DNA of 9,971 nucleotides from the NCBI GenBank assembly GCA_009930445.1, contig RZYD01000066.1, forward strand, positions 1-9,971, in the 5' to 3' direction. This document shows, piece after piece, positions 1 through 7,112 of this stretch. A program made the translations under genes and the position numbers. Within the stretch, counting starts at the first letter, position 1. Each line of letters begins with the position of its first letter. Below the pieces are notes generated by a model, which worked only from the letters and a program-made list of their open reading frames with translations, ran no database searches and had not been told where the DNA came from. Origin of the DNA: Bacteroidia bacterium (GTDB taxonomy: Bacteria > Bacteroidota > Bacteroidia > Bacteroidales > BM520).

Positions 1-3
1 CGG

Positions 4-978
4 ATGAAGAACGATGAGCTGGCACTGGCAAAAAGTCTTTTTAACCTCGAAACCGATCAAGGCCATAATAGTGTGTACGAATACAAAATGATAATGGATA
101 ACCCCAAACGGGAAGGCGGGAAATATCGCGTGCAAGGTACCCTGAAAGGCCGGTTTAATGCTAATTATGCCATTGAATACCAAAATCTTAAAAATATATT
201 GTCGGAGTTGGCCATGGAAACCATTGAGATGAAATACACGCTTCCTATGGCGTATAATGTGGCCCCCGGAAGCAGCAGAACCATTACCTACAACCGGTAT
301 ATGTTTAAAACGTATTATAAAAATAAAAAGGGAAAGATAAAATCCGACTCCCGATCAGTGGATATGATTCTGCCAGCGGTGGAGCAGGAAATAATGGGTA
401 AGCGGGCAGCAGAAAGTGGGAACAGAAGCCGTGCCAACCTCAAATTTGTAGCGAATCAGGAGGCGAATCCGGTGTATGGTCTGTTCTTTAAAAAGTATGA
501 AAAACCCTTTACTCAGGAAGACAAGAATAGGTTGAATAATAGTCGTTACGACCGTGTGGAGTTGGTGTATGATTTTTTTGAGAAAGATTATTCACCTTAC
601 ATTTTTGTTATTATGGAAGGTAGCACACTGTTATCGGATGCTAAATATATTACCTTTTATAAATTTATGAACGAGGAAACCCTGCAAGTGCTGAAGAATT
701 ATATTGCTGAAATTTTTGAAAATACGCATTGTAAAATCGTATACGAAATGGAAGGTGCAGAGAATGTGGAACTGATTCCCGAGAAGTATTATTCGCAGGT
801 GTTTTCACTTTATCCCGAACTTTGGAGCGATAAGGCGGATATTTTGTATAACGGGTATGTCTTTTTTAAAAGGGATGATTTAGTTTTTTCTTTTCCGGTG
901 GAGCAAGTATTCGCTGCGGAAGCATTTTCCAAAATCCGGCAGGTTTCGGTTGAACCATGGTTTGAAAAGGAAAAATAG
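4..978 (+). CDS. Hypothetical protein, possibly 5'-truncated by the window edge
   Basis: I do not recognise this family. The frame gives 324 residues from the first ATG and ends at TAG. The codon before that ATG is also open (CGG) and the window begins there, so the true start may lie further left. There is no signal peptide, lipobox or membrane segment in the visible part, so a cytoplasmic protein is most likely. It is rich in Tyr, Lys and Glu, with a basic stretch around residues 105-117 (YYKNKKGKIKS) and a mixed alpha/beta appearance; residues 180-260 alternate hydrophobic strands with acidic helices. No catalytic motif stands out. Its composition and codon use look like the neighbouring genes, so it seems a genuine gene. 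It is convergent with the racemase gene, 37 bases away, and I see no terminator hairpin between them. It could be a full-length protein starting at the ATG or the C-terminal part of a longer one. Confidence 0.75.
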   Translation: MKNDELALAKSLFNLETDQGHNSVYEYKMIMDNPKREGGKYRVQGTLKGRFNANYAIEYQNLKNILSELAMETIEMKYTLPMAYNVAPGSSRTITYNRYMFKTYYKNKKGKIKSDSRSVDMILPAVEQEIMGKRAAESGNRSRANLKFVANQEANPVYGLFFKKYEKPFTQEDKNRLNNSRYDRVELVYDFFEKDYSPYIFVIMEGSTLLSDAKYITFYKFMNEETLQVLKNYIAEIFENTHCKIVYEMEGAENVELIPEKYYSQVFSLYPELWSDKADILYNGYVFFKRDDLVFSFPVEQVFAAEAFSKIRQVSVEPWFEKEK

Positions 979-1015
979 CACTGGATTTTTATTGTGGCAC
1001 CTAAAACCCGGCAGA

Positions 1016-1708
1016 TTATTGTAAAGAATACGCTACAACACTTTCAGCATGAATTCTTGTAGTATCAAATAATATAACTTTTACCTCTTCTTGTTTAACC
1101 AGCAAGGGAATTTCTGTACAACCCAGTATTACCCCTTCTGCTCCTTGCGCAACAAGCGCATTAATAATAGTAATAAACCGGACTTTTGACGATGGATTAA
1201 TTTGCCCCAGGCACAGTTCATGATAAATTACATCATGGACAATTTGTCGGTCTTTTTCGTCAGGAGTAATCACGTCAAGCCCATATTTGTTAATCAGGCG
1301 GCCTTTGTAAAAATCCTCTTCCATAGTGAATTTTGTACCCAGGAGACCAATTTTTTTAAGTCCATGTGCTTTGATTTTTTCTGCAGTTGCATCGGCGATA
1401 TGGAGAAGGGGGATGTTGATTTTGTTTTGAACAGCATCTGCCATTTTATGCATCGTATTCGTACAAATCACAATAAAATCAGCGCCACCTTTTTCTAATG
1501 TTTGTGCAGAATTTATCAACAGGGTTGTTGCTTTTTGCCAATTTCCGTGGTGCTGCAATGTGGCTATTTCATCAAAATCAACGGAATACATTAAACATTT
1601 GGCAGAATGCAAACCGCCAAGTTTTTCTTTCACTTGCTCGTTGATAATGCGGTAATATTCAAGAGAAGATTCCCAGCTCATCCCTCCGATAAGTCCTATT
1701 ATTTTCAT
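1016..1708 (-). CDS. Aspartate/glutamate racemase family protein (YgeA/RacX-like amino acid racemase)
   Basis: This is a cofactor-independent amino acid racemase of the Asp/Glu/hydantoin racemase superfamily. These cytosolic enzymes interconvert L- and D-amino acids by a two-cysteine proton relay. The protein has 230 residues, the usual length for the YgeA-like branch. The N-terminal signature IGLIGGMSWES (residues 4-14) is typical of the aspartate racemase type. Both catalytic cysteines are present: Cys82 in ICTNTMHK and Cys197 in LGCTEIPLL, each with the expected Thr after it. Nothing looks truncated. The start is ATG, and an exact TAAATTTG element lies 24 bases upstream on the same strand, so the gene probably has its own promoter. 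It is convergent with the unknown gene on its left and separated from the M28 gene by 192 bases. Family assignment is firm. The substrate (Asp, Glu, or a broad range as in E. coli YgeA) cannot be told from sequence, nor whether it feeds peptidoglycan or D-amino acid catabolism. Confidence 0.9.
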   Translation of the reverse strand: MKIIGLIGGMSWESSLEYYRIINEQVKEKLGGLHSAKCLMYSVDFDEIATLQHHGNWQKATTLLINSAQTLEKGGADFIVICTNTMHKMADAVQNKINIPLLHIADATAEKIKAHGLKKIGLLGTKFTMEEDFYKGRLINKYGLDVITPDEKDRQIVHDVIYHELCLGQINPSSKVRFITIINALVAQGAEGVILGCTEIPLLVKQEEVKVILFDTTRIHAESVVAYSLQ

Positions 1709-1732
1709 TGAATTCTGGTTTAACCGTTACTG

Positions 1733-1740
1733 CAAATTTA
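1733..1740 (-). promoter_or_regulatory. Bacteroidota-type -7 promoter element for the racemase gene
   Basis: On the minus strand the sequence reads TAAATTTG followed by CA, an exact match to the Bacteroidota -7 consensus TAnnTTTG. It ends 24 bases before the racemase ATG. I do not see a clear TTTG -33 element at the expected distance upstream, so the call rests on the -7 match and its position. It implies a short 5' untranslated leader of roughly 15-20 bases. Confidence 0.45.
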
Positions 1741-1900
1741 ATAATAATCTTTAAGATAATGGGGGTGGAACGGTCTGTTCTATTCTTCATCATGCCACAC
1801 GACCCACCGTTAAGGATAATATATTTTGCCTCTCCCTTTAGTTTTGTCCGTGCGATAAGTTAATTATTTCATACCGTAATGGAGGGCTTCAGAAAAGGAA

Positions 1901-3679
1901 TTATAACTGGATGAGCAGGATTTCGTTTTTTCCGTTGCGCACTATTTCCACCACTGCGGTTTCACCGGGCTTTAGCGTACCCAGCCGGTGCATATAGGAA
2001 TAGATGTTGGTCACTCTTTCGCCATTAATGGCCACAATGCGATCGCCGGTTACTATTCCTCCCTTATCGGCCGGGCCTCCGGGGCGAACGCCATCCACAC
2101 CCAAGCCATCATTATTTTGTGATACCATGTCGGGCATAATACCGAGGGTCACTTTCAACCGCATACTGCTGCGGGAATCTCCGGTGGCACTCCTGGTTTT
2201 CTGAAACGACAAGGGTTTCTCCATGGTTGTTACTTCCTGCAGTAATCTGGCACTAAAACGCGCAATGGCTTCTGCTGCAATCGCATCGATAGCGGCTACA
2301 TCGTCGAAGGGGGTATGATAATCCTGATGGGCTCCGGTGGAAATAAAAAATACAGGAACATCCAGGGCATAAAAGGAGGCGTGATCTGAAGGTCCATACC
2401 CATCGGTGCTTTTTGCCACTCCGAAGGTATACCCTTCCAACGCGCGGTCGATCAGTGAATCCGCTTCTAACGAAGTTCCTGTCCCGCCAATACTAATTTT
2501 TCCCTTCTCTTTATTGTACCGCCCGATCATGTCAAAATTAAACATTGCCATTAGCTTGTCTTTCTCCACCGGTAGATTTCTTGCCATATATTTTGAACCC
2601 ACCAGTCCTGATTCTTCAGCGGTAAAGGCAGCAAACAGAATCGAGCGGGGATGCCTTGCCGTATGGGCGGCAAAATACTGTGCCAGTTCAATTACTGCGG
2701 CTACGCCGGAGGCATTGTCGTCGGCGCCATTATGTACCGCCATCGTGTCGGGCATTCTTGATCCGGATCCGGGGCCGCCAAATCCCAGATGGTCGAAATG
2801 CGCACCAACAAGCAGGTATTCATCGCTTAACCCTGGATCACTTCCGGGAAGAAGGGCCACTACATTGGCCGTATGGGAGAACGTTTTGTCCAGCTGAACC
2901 GTCACTGTTATTTCCGTGTTGGTTTCAAACGACAATGGATGCCGGTTACGATCCAGTTTTTCATTCAACTCAGCAATTGTCCCTTTTCCTTGTAGTATTC
3001 TGTTGGCGGCTTCGCGGGTTATATATACAACCGGGATAGAGGCGGAAGCCCCGCTTCGGTCGAAATATTGTCGCGGAAGCTGGTCGGTCGCTTCCATGGA
3101 AGGAGGTACTACCAGTAATACTCCGGCTGCTCCGTTATCAATAGCCGTTAACACTTTTGTGCAGTCTTTACTGTAAGGAATAAAGGACGAACGGACTGCG
3201 TCGATTTCAGGGTCGCCAAGAAGTAACATTACCCATTTTCCTTGTGGCCGGATCTCCTGATAATCATTCCACTTTAAACTATCCTCCTGTATGGCAAAAC
3301 CATATCCACAAAAAATAACCTTTGAAGCGAGGGTTCCGTTTCCTGAGTAGAGCGCTGGAGCGTACATTGTATTGATTTGCAGGGAAACGTTGTTTAGCTG
3401 AAAGTTACATTCAGGCGAGGGTTTGATGTCGGATATCAGATCAAACGATTGATAACCGTCATCATAAAGCAATTCGAGGCCAGCCTCCTGAAAATGGTCA
3501 CGAATATAGGCCGCCGCAAGTTTATCCCCTTTGGTGCCGGGCAGGCGTCCTTCCAGCGAATCCGAAGCGAGATAGGAAATATGTTGCAGCAACTCACCGG
3601 AGGTAATGGCCGGATTATATTGTGCCAGTCCGGGAAAACCGGCAGCAAGCAAGAAAATAAAAGGGAACAGATGTTTCAT
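1901..3679 (-). CDS. Secreted M28 family zinc peptidase with PA and C-terminal PDZ domains
   Basis: A 592-residue exported metallopeptidase, probably an aminopeptidase acting in the periplasm or outside the cell. Residues 1-19 are a Sec signal peptide with a hydrophobic core (FPFIFLLAAGF). The likely cut after Ala19 leaves Gln20 first, a common Bacteroidota pattern that allows pyroglutamate formation. A PA-type insert lies at about 110-230. The M28 catalytic domain spans about 270-482 with all expected residues: His294 and Asp296 (GAHFDHLG), bridging Asp321 (GADDNASG), general base Glu355 and ligand Glu356 (FTAEESG), Asp383 (NFDMIG) and His455 (DYHTPFD). A PDZ domain occupies about 510-592 (PGGPADKGG, GDRIVAINGE). 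No T9SS tail or lipobox is visible. It lies 60 bases downstream of dnaG on the same strand and may be co-transcribed. Upstream there is only a one-mismatch -7 element (TATATTTT at 3699-3706) with a TTG 16 bases before it, so a private promoter is uncertain. The family call is secure; the substrate is unknown. Confidence 0.93.
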   Translation of the reverse strand: MKHLFPFIFLLAAGFPGLAQYNPAITSGELLQHISYLASDSLEGRLPGTKGDKLAAAYIRDHFQEAGLELLYDDGYQSFDLISDIKPSPECNFQLNNVSLQINTMYAPALYSGNGTLASKVIFCGYGFAIQEDSLKWNDYQEIRPQGKWVMLLLGDPEIDAVRSSFIPYSKDCTKVLTAIDNGAAGVLLVVPPSMEATDQLPRQYFDRSGASASIPVVYITREAANRILQGKGTIAELNEKLDRNRHPLSFETNTEITVTVQLDKTFSHTANVVALLPGSDPGLSDEYLLVGAHFDHLGFGGPGSGSRMPDTMAVHNGADDNASGVAAVIELAQYFAAHTARHPRSILFAAFTAEESGLVGSKYMARNLPVEKDKLMAMFNFDMIGRYNKEKGKISIGGTGTSLEADSLIDRALEGYTFGVAKSTDGYGPSDHASFYALDVPVFFISTGAHQDYHTPFDDVAAIDAIAAEAIARFSARLLQEVTTMEKPLSFQKTRSATGDSRSSMRLKVTLGIMPDMVSQNNDGLGVDGVRPGGPADKGGIVTGDRIVAINGERVTNIYSYMHRLGTLKPGETAVVEIVRNGKNEILLIQL

Positions 3680-3739
3680 AGGATAGGAGTTTTCGATAAA
3701 AATATATGATTTTTTGTAGTAACAATTCTTTTAGCGTTT

Positions 3740-5704
3740 TTAACCCACGATAATTCTTCCCATAGCACTGTTTATTTTACGTTGAATATCCTGCAATGCT
3801 TTGATATACTCCATTTTTGCCTGTAAGGCTTCTTCATCCGTAATTTCGCTCATTTCTTTAAAATGTTGTGCTAACTTTCGCTCTATTTTTCTTGATTTAA
3901 AGGCGTTAACACTATGAATAACGGCCGATTGAAGGCGATCTTCCTCGCGTTTCACATAAATTTTATTCTTTCGCCAGTTTTCACTCAGGCTGTATGGCGT
4001 CGACATGATGTCAATAACCATCTGCGAGATGGCAGGGTTGGTATAGTTAATCAGGTACTCCTGAGTGGTAAACTCACCGTGTTCAAGTTTTTCAAAAATT
4101 AAATCATAGATCGCCTGATAAATGGGATTCTCGAATTTAAAATCATCTTCCTGTATATGCGAAACTACATAACTGGCGATATCAATCACCTGAATATCAG
4201 TTTTTGAAACAGGTAACCCGGTATTTTCGTTGTTTTCATTTTCGGGAATCTGAATCTCTTCTTCGGCAAACTGAAGCAATATTCTGATGATGTCACGTTC
4301 CTGTCCCTCGCTTTTTGAAACCTCTGCTTTTTCAGTTTTCAGCAGTGTGCTTTTCGGTTTTATTATCGGGTCGGGGATAAAATTATCGTATTTTCCTGAG
4401 AAACGTTTTCGGTAGATTTTGTTGATTTCAGCCACTAAAATCTGTTCAGAAACTTCAAGAAGCACGGAGCATTCTTTCACATAAACTGAACGCGTTATCC
4501 CGTCAGGGATCAAAGAAACCGATTTAACGATATCACGAATCAGGGAAGCCTTTTTTATGGGATCTTTCCCGGCCTCCTGACGCAGGATATCCGTTTTAAA
4601 GAGGATAAAATCTTTTGCACCCTCCGTGATAAACTCTTCCAGTTCTGAGGTACGGTGATTGCGGGCAAAACTGTCGGGGTCTTCCCCTGGTGGAAAGAGA
4701 ACAATTTTTACATTCATCCCCTCTTCCAGAATCATATCAATTCCACGGAAAGAGGCTTTAATCCCGGCCTCATCCCCGTCGTACAAGATGGTTATATTGG
4801 GCGTATACCGTTTAATAAGTTTTATCTGATCTGTAGTCAGGGAGGTACCTGAGGAAGCCACCACATTGGTAACACCGGCCTGATGCAGCGAGATAACATC
4901 GGTATATCCTTCCACAAGGTAGCAGTTGTCTTTTTTTACCATTTCAGTACGGGCAAAGTAAATCCCGTACAAGACTTTGCTTTTGTTGTAGATAATCGAT
5001 TCAGGGCTGTTCAGGTATTTGGGTTTGTCTTTTTCTGCTGAGAGAATTCTTCCCCCAAAACCGATAATTCTTCCCGACAGGTTATGAATAGGAAAAAGGA
5101 CGCGACCGCGAAAACGGTCATACCGTTTACCCTCTTTAATAATGGTGAGGCCTGTTTTTTCGAGGTATTCGATTTTATATCCTTCTTCTATGGCTTTGGA
5201 AGAAAAGGCATCCCAGGTATCCTGGGCATAGCCCAGTTGAAATTTTTCGATACTATCGTCCCTAAACCCGCGGTGTTTGAAATAGGAGAGTCCGATACTT
5301 TTTCCCAATGCAGTATTGTGGAGCATTCTGGAAAAATATTGTTGTGCATAGGCTGTAACCGCCATCAGCGATTCGCGCTCATCCTGGGCATGCTGTTCTT
5401 CTTCTGTTATTTTTTCCTCTTCAATTTCAATATGATACTTTTTTGCCAGAAATTTCAGGGCTTCAGGATAGGAGAAATGTTCGTGTTCCATCAGAAAACC
5501 CACGGCATTTCCGGCTTTACCGCAACCAAAGCATTTAAAAATTCCCTTTGCGGGAGAAACGGTAAAAGAGGGGGTTTTTTCGTTATGAAACGGGCATAAT
5601 CCCAGTAAGTTAACCCCTCGTTTGCGGAGGTTTACATATTCGCCAATCACATCTTCGATGCGAACGGCCTCCATTATTTCCTGTATTTTTTCTTGTTTTA
5701 TCAC
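3740..5704 (-). CDS. dnaG: DNA primase DnaG
   Basis: DnaG makes the short RNA primers for replication, working with the DnaB helicase. From the GTG start it has 654 residues, normal for a Bacteroidota DnaG. The N-terminal CHC2 zinc-binding domain has Cys37, His40, Cys58 and Cys61 (CPFHNEKTPSF and FKCFGCGKAG). The catalytic core follows, with YFKHRGF at about 141-147 and RGRVLFPI at about 199-206. The TOPRIM centre has Glu265 (LVEGYTD) and Asp309/Asp311 (LYDGDEAG), the same numbers as I recall for E. coli DnaG. Residues 450-500 are a charged, Asn/Glu-rich linker, followed by a helical C-terminal region expected to bind helicase. No ATG exists near the N terminus. TTG at 5705-5707 and GTG at 5702-5704 are adjacent, with an in-frame TAG two codons upstream of the TTG. 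I chose GTG because homologues start in Met-Ile-x-Gln, matching Val-Ile-Lys-Gln; TTG would add one residue. It follows the DUF6873 gene by 22 bases. Confidence 0.97.
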   Translation of the reverse strand: MIKQEKIQEIMEAVRIEDVIGEYVNLRKRGVNLLGLCPFHNEKTPSFTVSPAKGIFKCFGCGKAGNAVGFLMEHEHFSYPEALKFLAKKYHIEIEEEKITEEEQHAQDERESLMAVTAYAQQYFSRMLHNTALGKSIGLSYFKHRGFRDDSIEKFQLGYAQDTWDAFSSKAIEEGYKIEYLEKTGLTIIKEGKRYDRFRGRVLFPIHNLSGRIIGFGGRILSAEKDKPKYLNSPESIIYNKSKVLYGIYFARTEMVKKDNCYLVEGYTDVISLHQAGVTNVVASSGTSLTTDQIKLIKRYTPNITILYDGDEAGIKASFRGIDMILEEGMNVKIVLFPPGEDPDSFARNHRTSELEEFITEGAKDFILFKTDILRQEAGKDPIKKASLIRDIVKSVSLIPDGITRSVYVKECSVLLEVSEQILVAEINKIYRKRFSGKYDNFIPDPIIKPKSTLLKTEKAEVSKSEGQERDIIRILLQFAEEEIQIPENENNENTGLPVSKTDIQVIDIASYVVSHIQEDDFKFENPIYQAIYDLIFEKLEHGEFTTQEYLINYTNPAISQMVIDIMSTPYSLSENWRKNKIYVKREEDRLQSAVIHSVNAFKSRKIERKLAQHFKEMSEITDEEALQAKMEYIKALQDIQRKINSAMGRIIVG

Positions 5705-5721
5705 CAATGACTATAAAAATG

Positions 5722-5729
5722 CAAATTTA
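5722..5729 (-). promoter_or_regulatory. Candidate dnaG promoter -7 element overlapping the upstream stop codon
   Basis: The minus strand reads TAAATTTG followed by CA, an exact TAnnTTTG match. Its first three bases are the TAA stop codon of the preceding DUF6873 gene. The element ends 17 bases before the dnaG GTG start, much like the spacing seen at the racemase gene. The -33 region holds CTTT rather than TTTG at a spacing of 21, so the upstream half is weak. If used, dnaG could be transcribed separately from the gene in front of it. Confidence 0.4.
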
Positions 5730-6437
5730 CACTTTTTCAATCGTAGATGAAAAGATAAAAATCCCACCCACATCCTGAAGCGGTCCTTCACGGGGCTCGA
5801 TAAACGAAAAGCCGCAATTGGCGGCAAATTGGCGTATCTCGTCGGCTTCCTCCACTGTATCGAGCATTCCGCTTAGTAGTATTTCCTTTTTATGAATTCC
5901 ACAGCAACCTCCAAACAGGCCATAATCGTAGCCGGGAAGGATAATTTTACGGCTTTGAACCCATAATGCCTCTTTTCCTGCCGATTGCCAAACACGGGCA
6001 ATGCCTTTGTCGGATGTTATCAAATGCTCAGAATCAAGCAGTAACGTGCTGCAACGGGCATAGCCCTGTTTTACAGGATATATTTCGCCCGTCGTATAAA
6101 GCGTAAGTATTGTTTGTTCGGTCAACATGGGATTGTGAATCAGTATGTCAGGTAATGCTGCTGCATTATAGCGGGCTGTTTCCGGGTGTTTTGTCCCTGC
6201 AGGCCATAAGCCTTTTACATGCTGGATTCCATATTTTTCCATTACTGAAAGCAGCCGGGGAGGGGCGTCAGGAGCCACTACCCGGTTTTCTCCGTTCGTA
6301 AATAGAAAAAGATCCGGATGACCGTGTAAAGGGCCATTCAACGTTGGATGATGAAATAGAAATATGCTGCCTTTGGTCGCCAGCATCGCTAGTGCTGGCG
6401 CAGAAATGCGATAATCGGCAATAATGAGTGTTTCCAT
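5727..6437 (-). CDS. DUF6873 family protein with probable pentein (guanidino-modifying enzyme) fold
   Basis: A 236-residue protein that I match from memory to the DUF6873 family, described as having the guanidino-modifying enzyme (pentein) fold shared by arginine deiminases and amidinotransferases. Conserved-looking blocks in order are HGHPD (38-42), ARYN (88-91), IHN (100-102), VKQGYARCS (122-130), ITSDKGIA (140-147), LPGYDYGLFGGCCG (167-180) and a C-terminal DVGGIF (222-227). The repeated Gly-rich turns and the conserved His, Asp and Cys residues (His40, Asp42, His101, Cys129, Cys178/Cys179) would suit a Cys-His-Asp catalytic site, but this is inference and no reaction is assigned. There is no signal peptide, so it is cytosolic. 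The start is ATG with a good promoter match just upstream. It is divergent from the lipoprotein gene and is first in the run leading to dnaG, 22 bases ahead. The family call is likely but not certain. Confidence 0.75.
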   Translation of the reverse strand: METLIIADYRISAPALAMLATKGSIFLFHHPTLNGPLHGHPDLFLFTNGENRVVAPDAPPRLLSVMEKYGIQHVKGLWPAGTKHPETARYNAAALPDILIHNPMLTEQTILTLYTTGEIYPVKQGYARCSTLLLDSEHLITSDKGIARVWQSAGKEALWVQSRKIILPGYDYGLFGGCCGIHKKEILLSGMLDTVEEADEIRQFAANCGFSFIEPREGPLQDVGGIFIFSSTIEKV

Positions 6438-6449
6438 ACCCGAAAATTA

Positions 6450-6482
6450 CAAACTTATCGGATGGAATGGTTTGTCTTCAAT
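6450..6482 (-). promoter_or_regulatory. Promoter of the DUF6873 gene (ATTG, 21 bases, TAAGTTTG)
   Basis: On the minus strand an exact -7 element TAAGTTTG (6450-6457) is preceded by ATTG (6479-6482) with 21 bases between, close to the Bacteroidota TTTG/TAnnTTTG arrangement. The -7 element ends only 12 bases before the ATG, so the transcript would be nearly leaderless. It lies in the 166-base divergent region shared with the lipoprotein gene. Confidence 0.5.
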
Positions 6483-6603
6483 CGATATTTAATTCATACC
6501 TTTAAATAAATCATCCGAAAAAAATGAAAAACAAACGGAATAAATGAGAAAATCATAAAATTTATCAGCAACTTTGCGTTATAAGATTGTTAATCGGGAA
6601 AAA

Positions 6604-7098
6604 ATGAAAACATGCAGCTATTTCATTGTCTTCATCGGTCTCATGCTGGGGTTATCCTCCTGTCAGGAAAAAATTGAATACCCGATTATACCTTATCTTG
6701 ATTTTCAAGATTTTGTGTTTCTGGCCGGAGAAGATAGTGTAGTGAATAAAGGCCAGCTCATATTTTATTTTACGGATGGGGATGGGGATATCGGGCTTGA
6801 TGAAAATGATACTTTGCCCCCTTATGATTTTAATTTGTTTATCGATTATTACGAACGTCAGGATGGAAACTGGACACAACTTGTTCTTTCTCAAACCGGC
6901 GATACAATAAATTTCAATGGCCGCATACCGATATTGACACCCGGGGGTAAAAATAAAAGCATCAGTGGTACCATTGAATACACGCTTGATTTGAATATTT
7001 TTTCCGAATTTGACACATTTCGTTACGAAGCGTATCTAATTGACCGGGCCCTTCATGAAAGCAACCGGGTAATCACACCCGCGCTGGTGAGGCCCTGA
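6604..7098 (+). CDS. Small Bacteroidota lipoprotein with an EF-hand-like acidic loop
   Basis: A 164-residue predicted lipoprotein. Starting at ATG 6604 gives a proper lipoprotein signal peptide: a charged start, a hydrophobic core (YFIVFIGLMLG) and the lipobox LSSC with Cys20 as the lipidated residue. An upstream TTG at 6574 would add ten residues ahead of the signal and is rejected. After Cys20 comes QEKIE, mildly charged; whether this directs surface export is unclear. The mature part is a beta-rich domain. At residues 58-69 is a 12-residue loop (DGDGDIGLDEND) with Asp at positions 1, 3, 5, 9 and 12, resembling a calcium-binding loop. The later IPILTPGGKNK and FRYEAYLIDRA segments resemble uncharacterised lipoproteins common in this phylum. 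It stands alone on the plus strand, divergent from the DUF6873 gene, and ends in its own terminator. Upstream there are imperfect -7 elements only: TTTG, 22 bases, TACCTTTA, ending near 6507; and CAACTTTG at 6569-6576. The function is unknown. Confidence 0.85.
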   Translation: MKTCSYFIVFIGLMLGLSSCQEKIEYPIIPYLDFQDFVFLAGEDSVVNKGQLIFYFTDGDGDIGLDENDTLPPYDFNLFIDYYERQDGNWTQLVLSQTGDTINFNGRIPILTPGGKNKSISGTIEYTLDLNIFSEFDTFRYEAYLIDRALHESNRVITPALVRP

Positions 7099-7112
7099 GC
7101 AGGGCGATTTTT
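7092..7112 (+). terminator. Rho-independent terminator of the lipoprotein gene
   Basis: A hairpin with stem GCCCT / AGGGC and loop GAGC is followed by GA and five T residues. The stop codon TGA (7096-7098) lies inside the hairpin, so termination is placed immediately at the end of the lipoprotein gene. A second imperfect hairpin, GTTAGCC-AGAT-GGCTTAC (7113-7130, one mismatch), follows directly but has no T tract. Confidence 0.65.

Noticed and set aside
1766..1812. AACGGT / ACCGTT inverted repeat in the racemase/M28 gap
   Set aside because: Six bases with a loop of about 36 is expected by chance and no T tract follows.
2406..2897. 163-codon open frame opposite the M28 peptidase gene
   Set aside because: It lies wholly antisense to a gene with all catalytic motifs intact, and its translation has low-complexity Pro/Ser/Arg composition and no family resemblance.
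5084..5599. 171-codon open frame opposite dnaG
   Set aside because: It is antisense to the zinc-finger and catalytic core regions of DnaG; its Phe-rich translation is what the reverse complement of a Lys/Glu-rich protein gives.
6574..6603. Upstream TTG start for the lipoprotein
   Set aside because: It would place ten charged residues ahead of the signal peptide, while ATG 6604 gives a standard lipoprotein signal with lipobox at residues 17-20.
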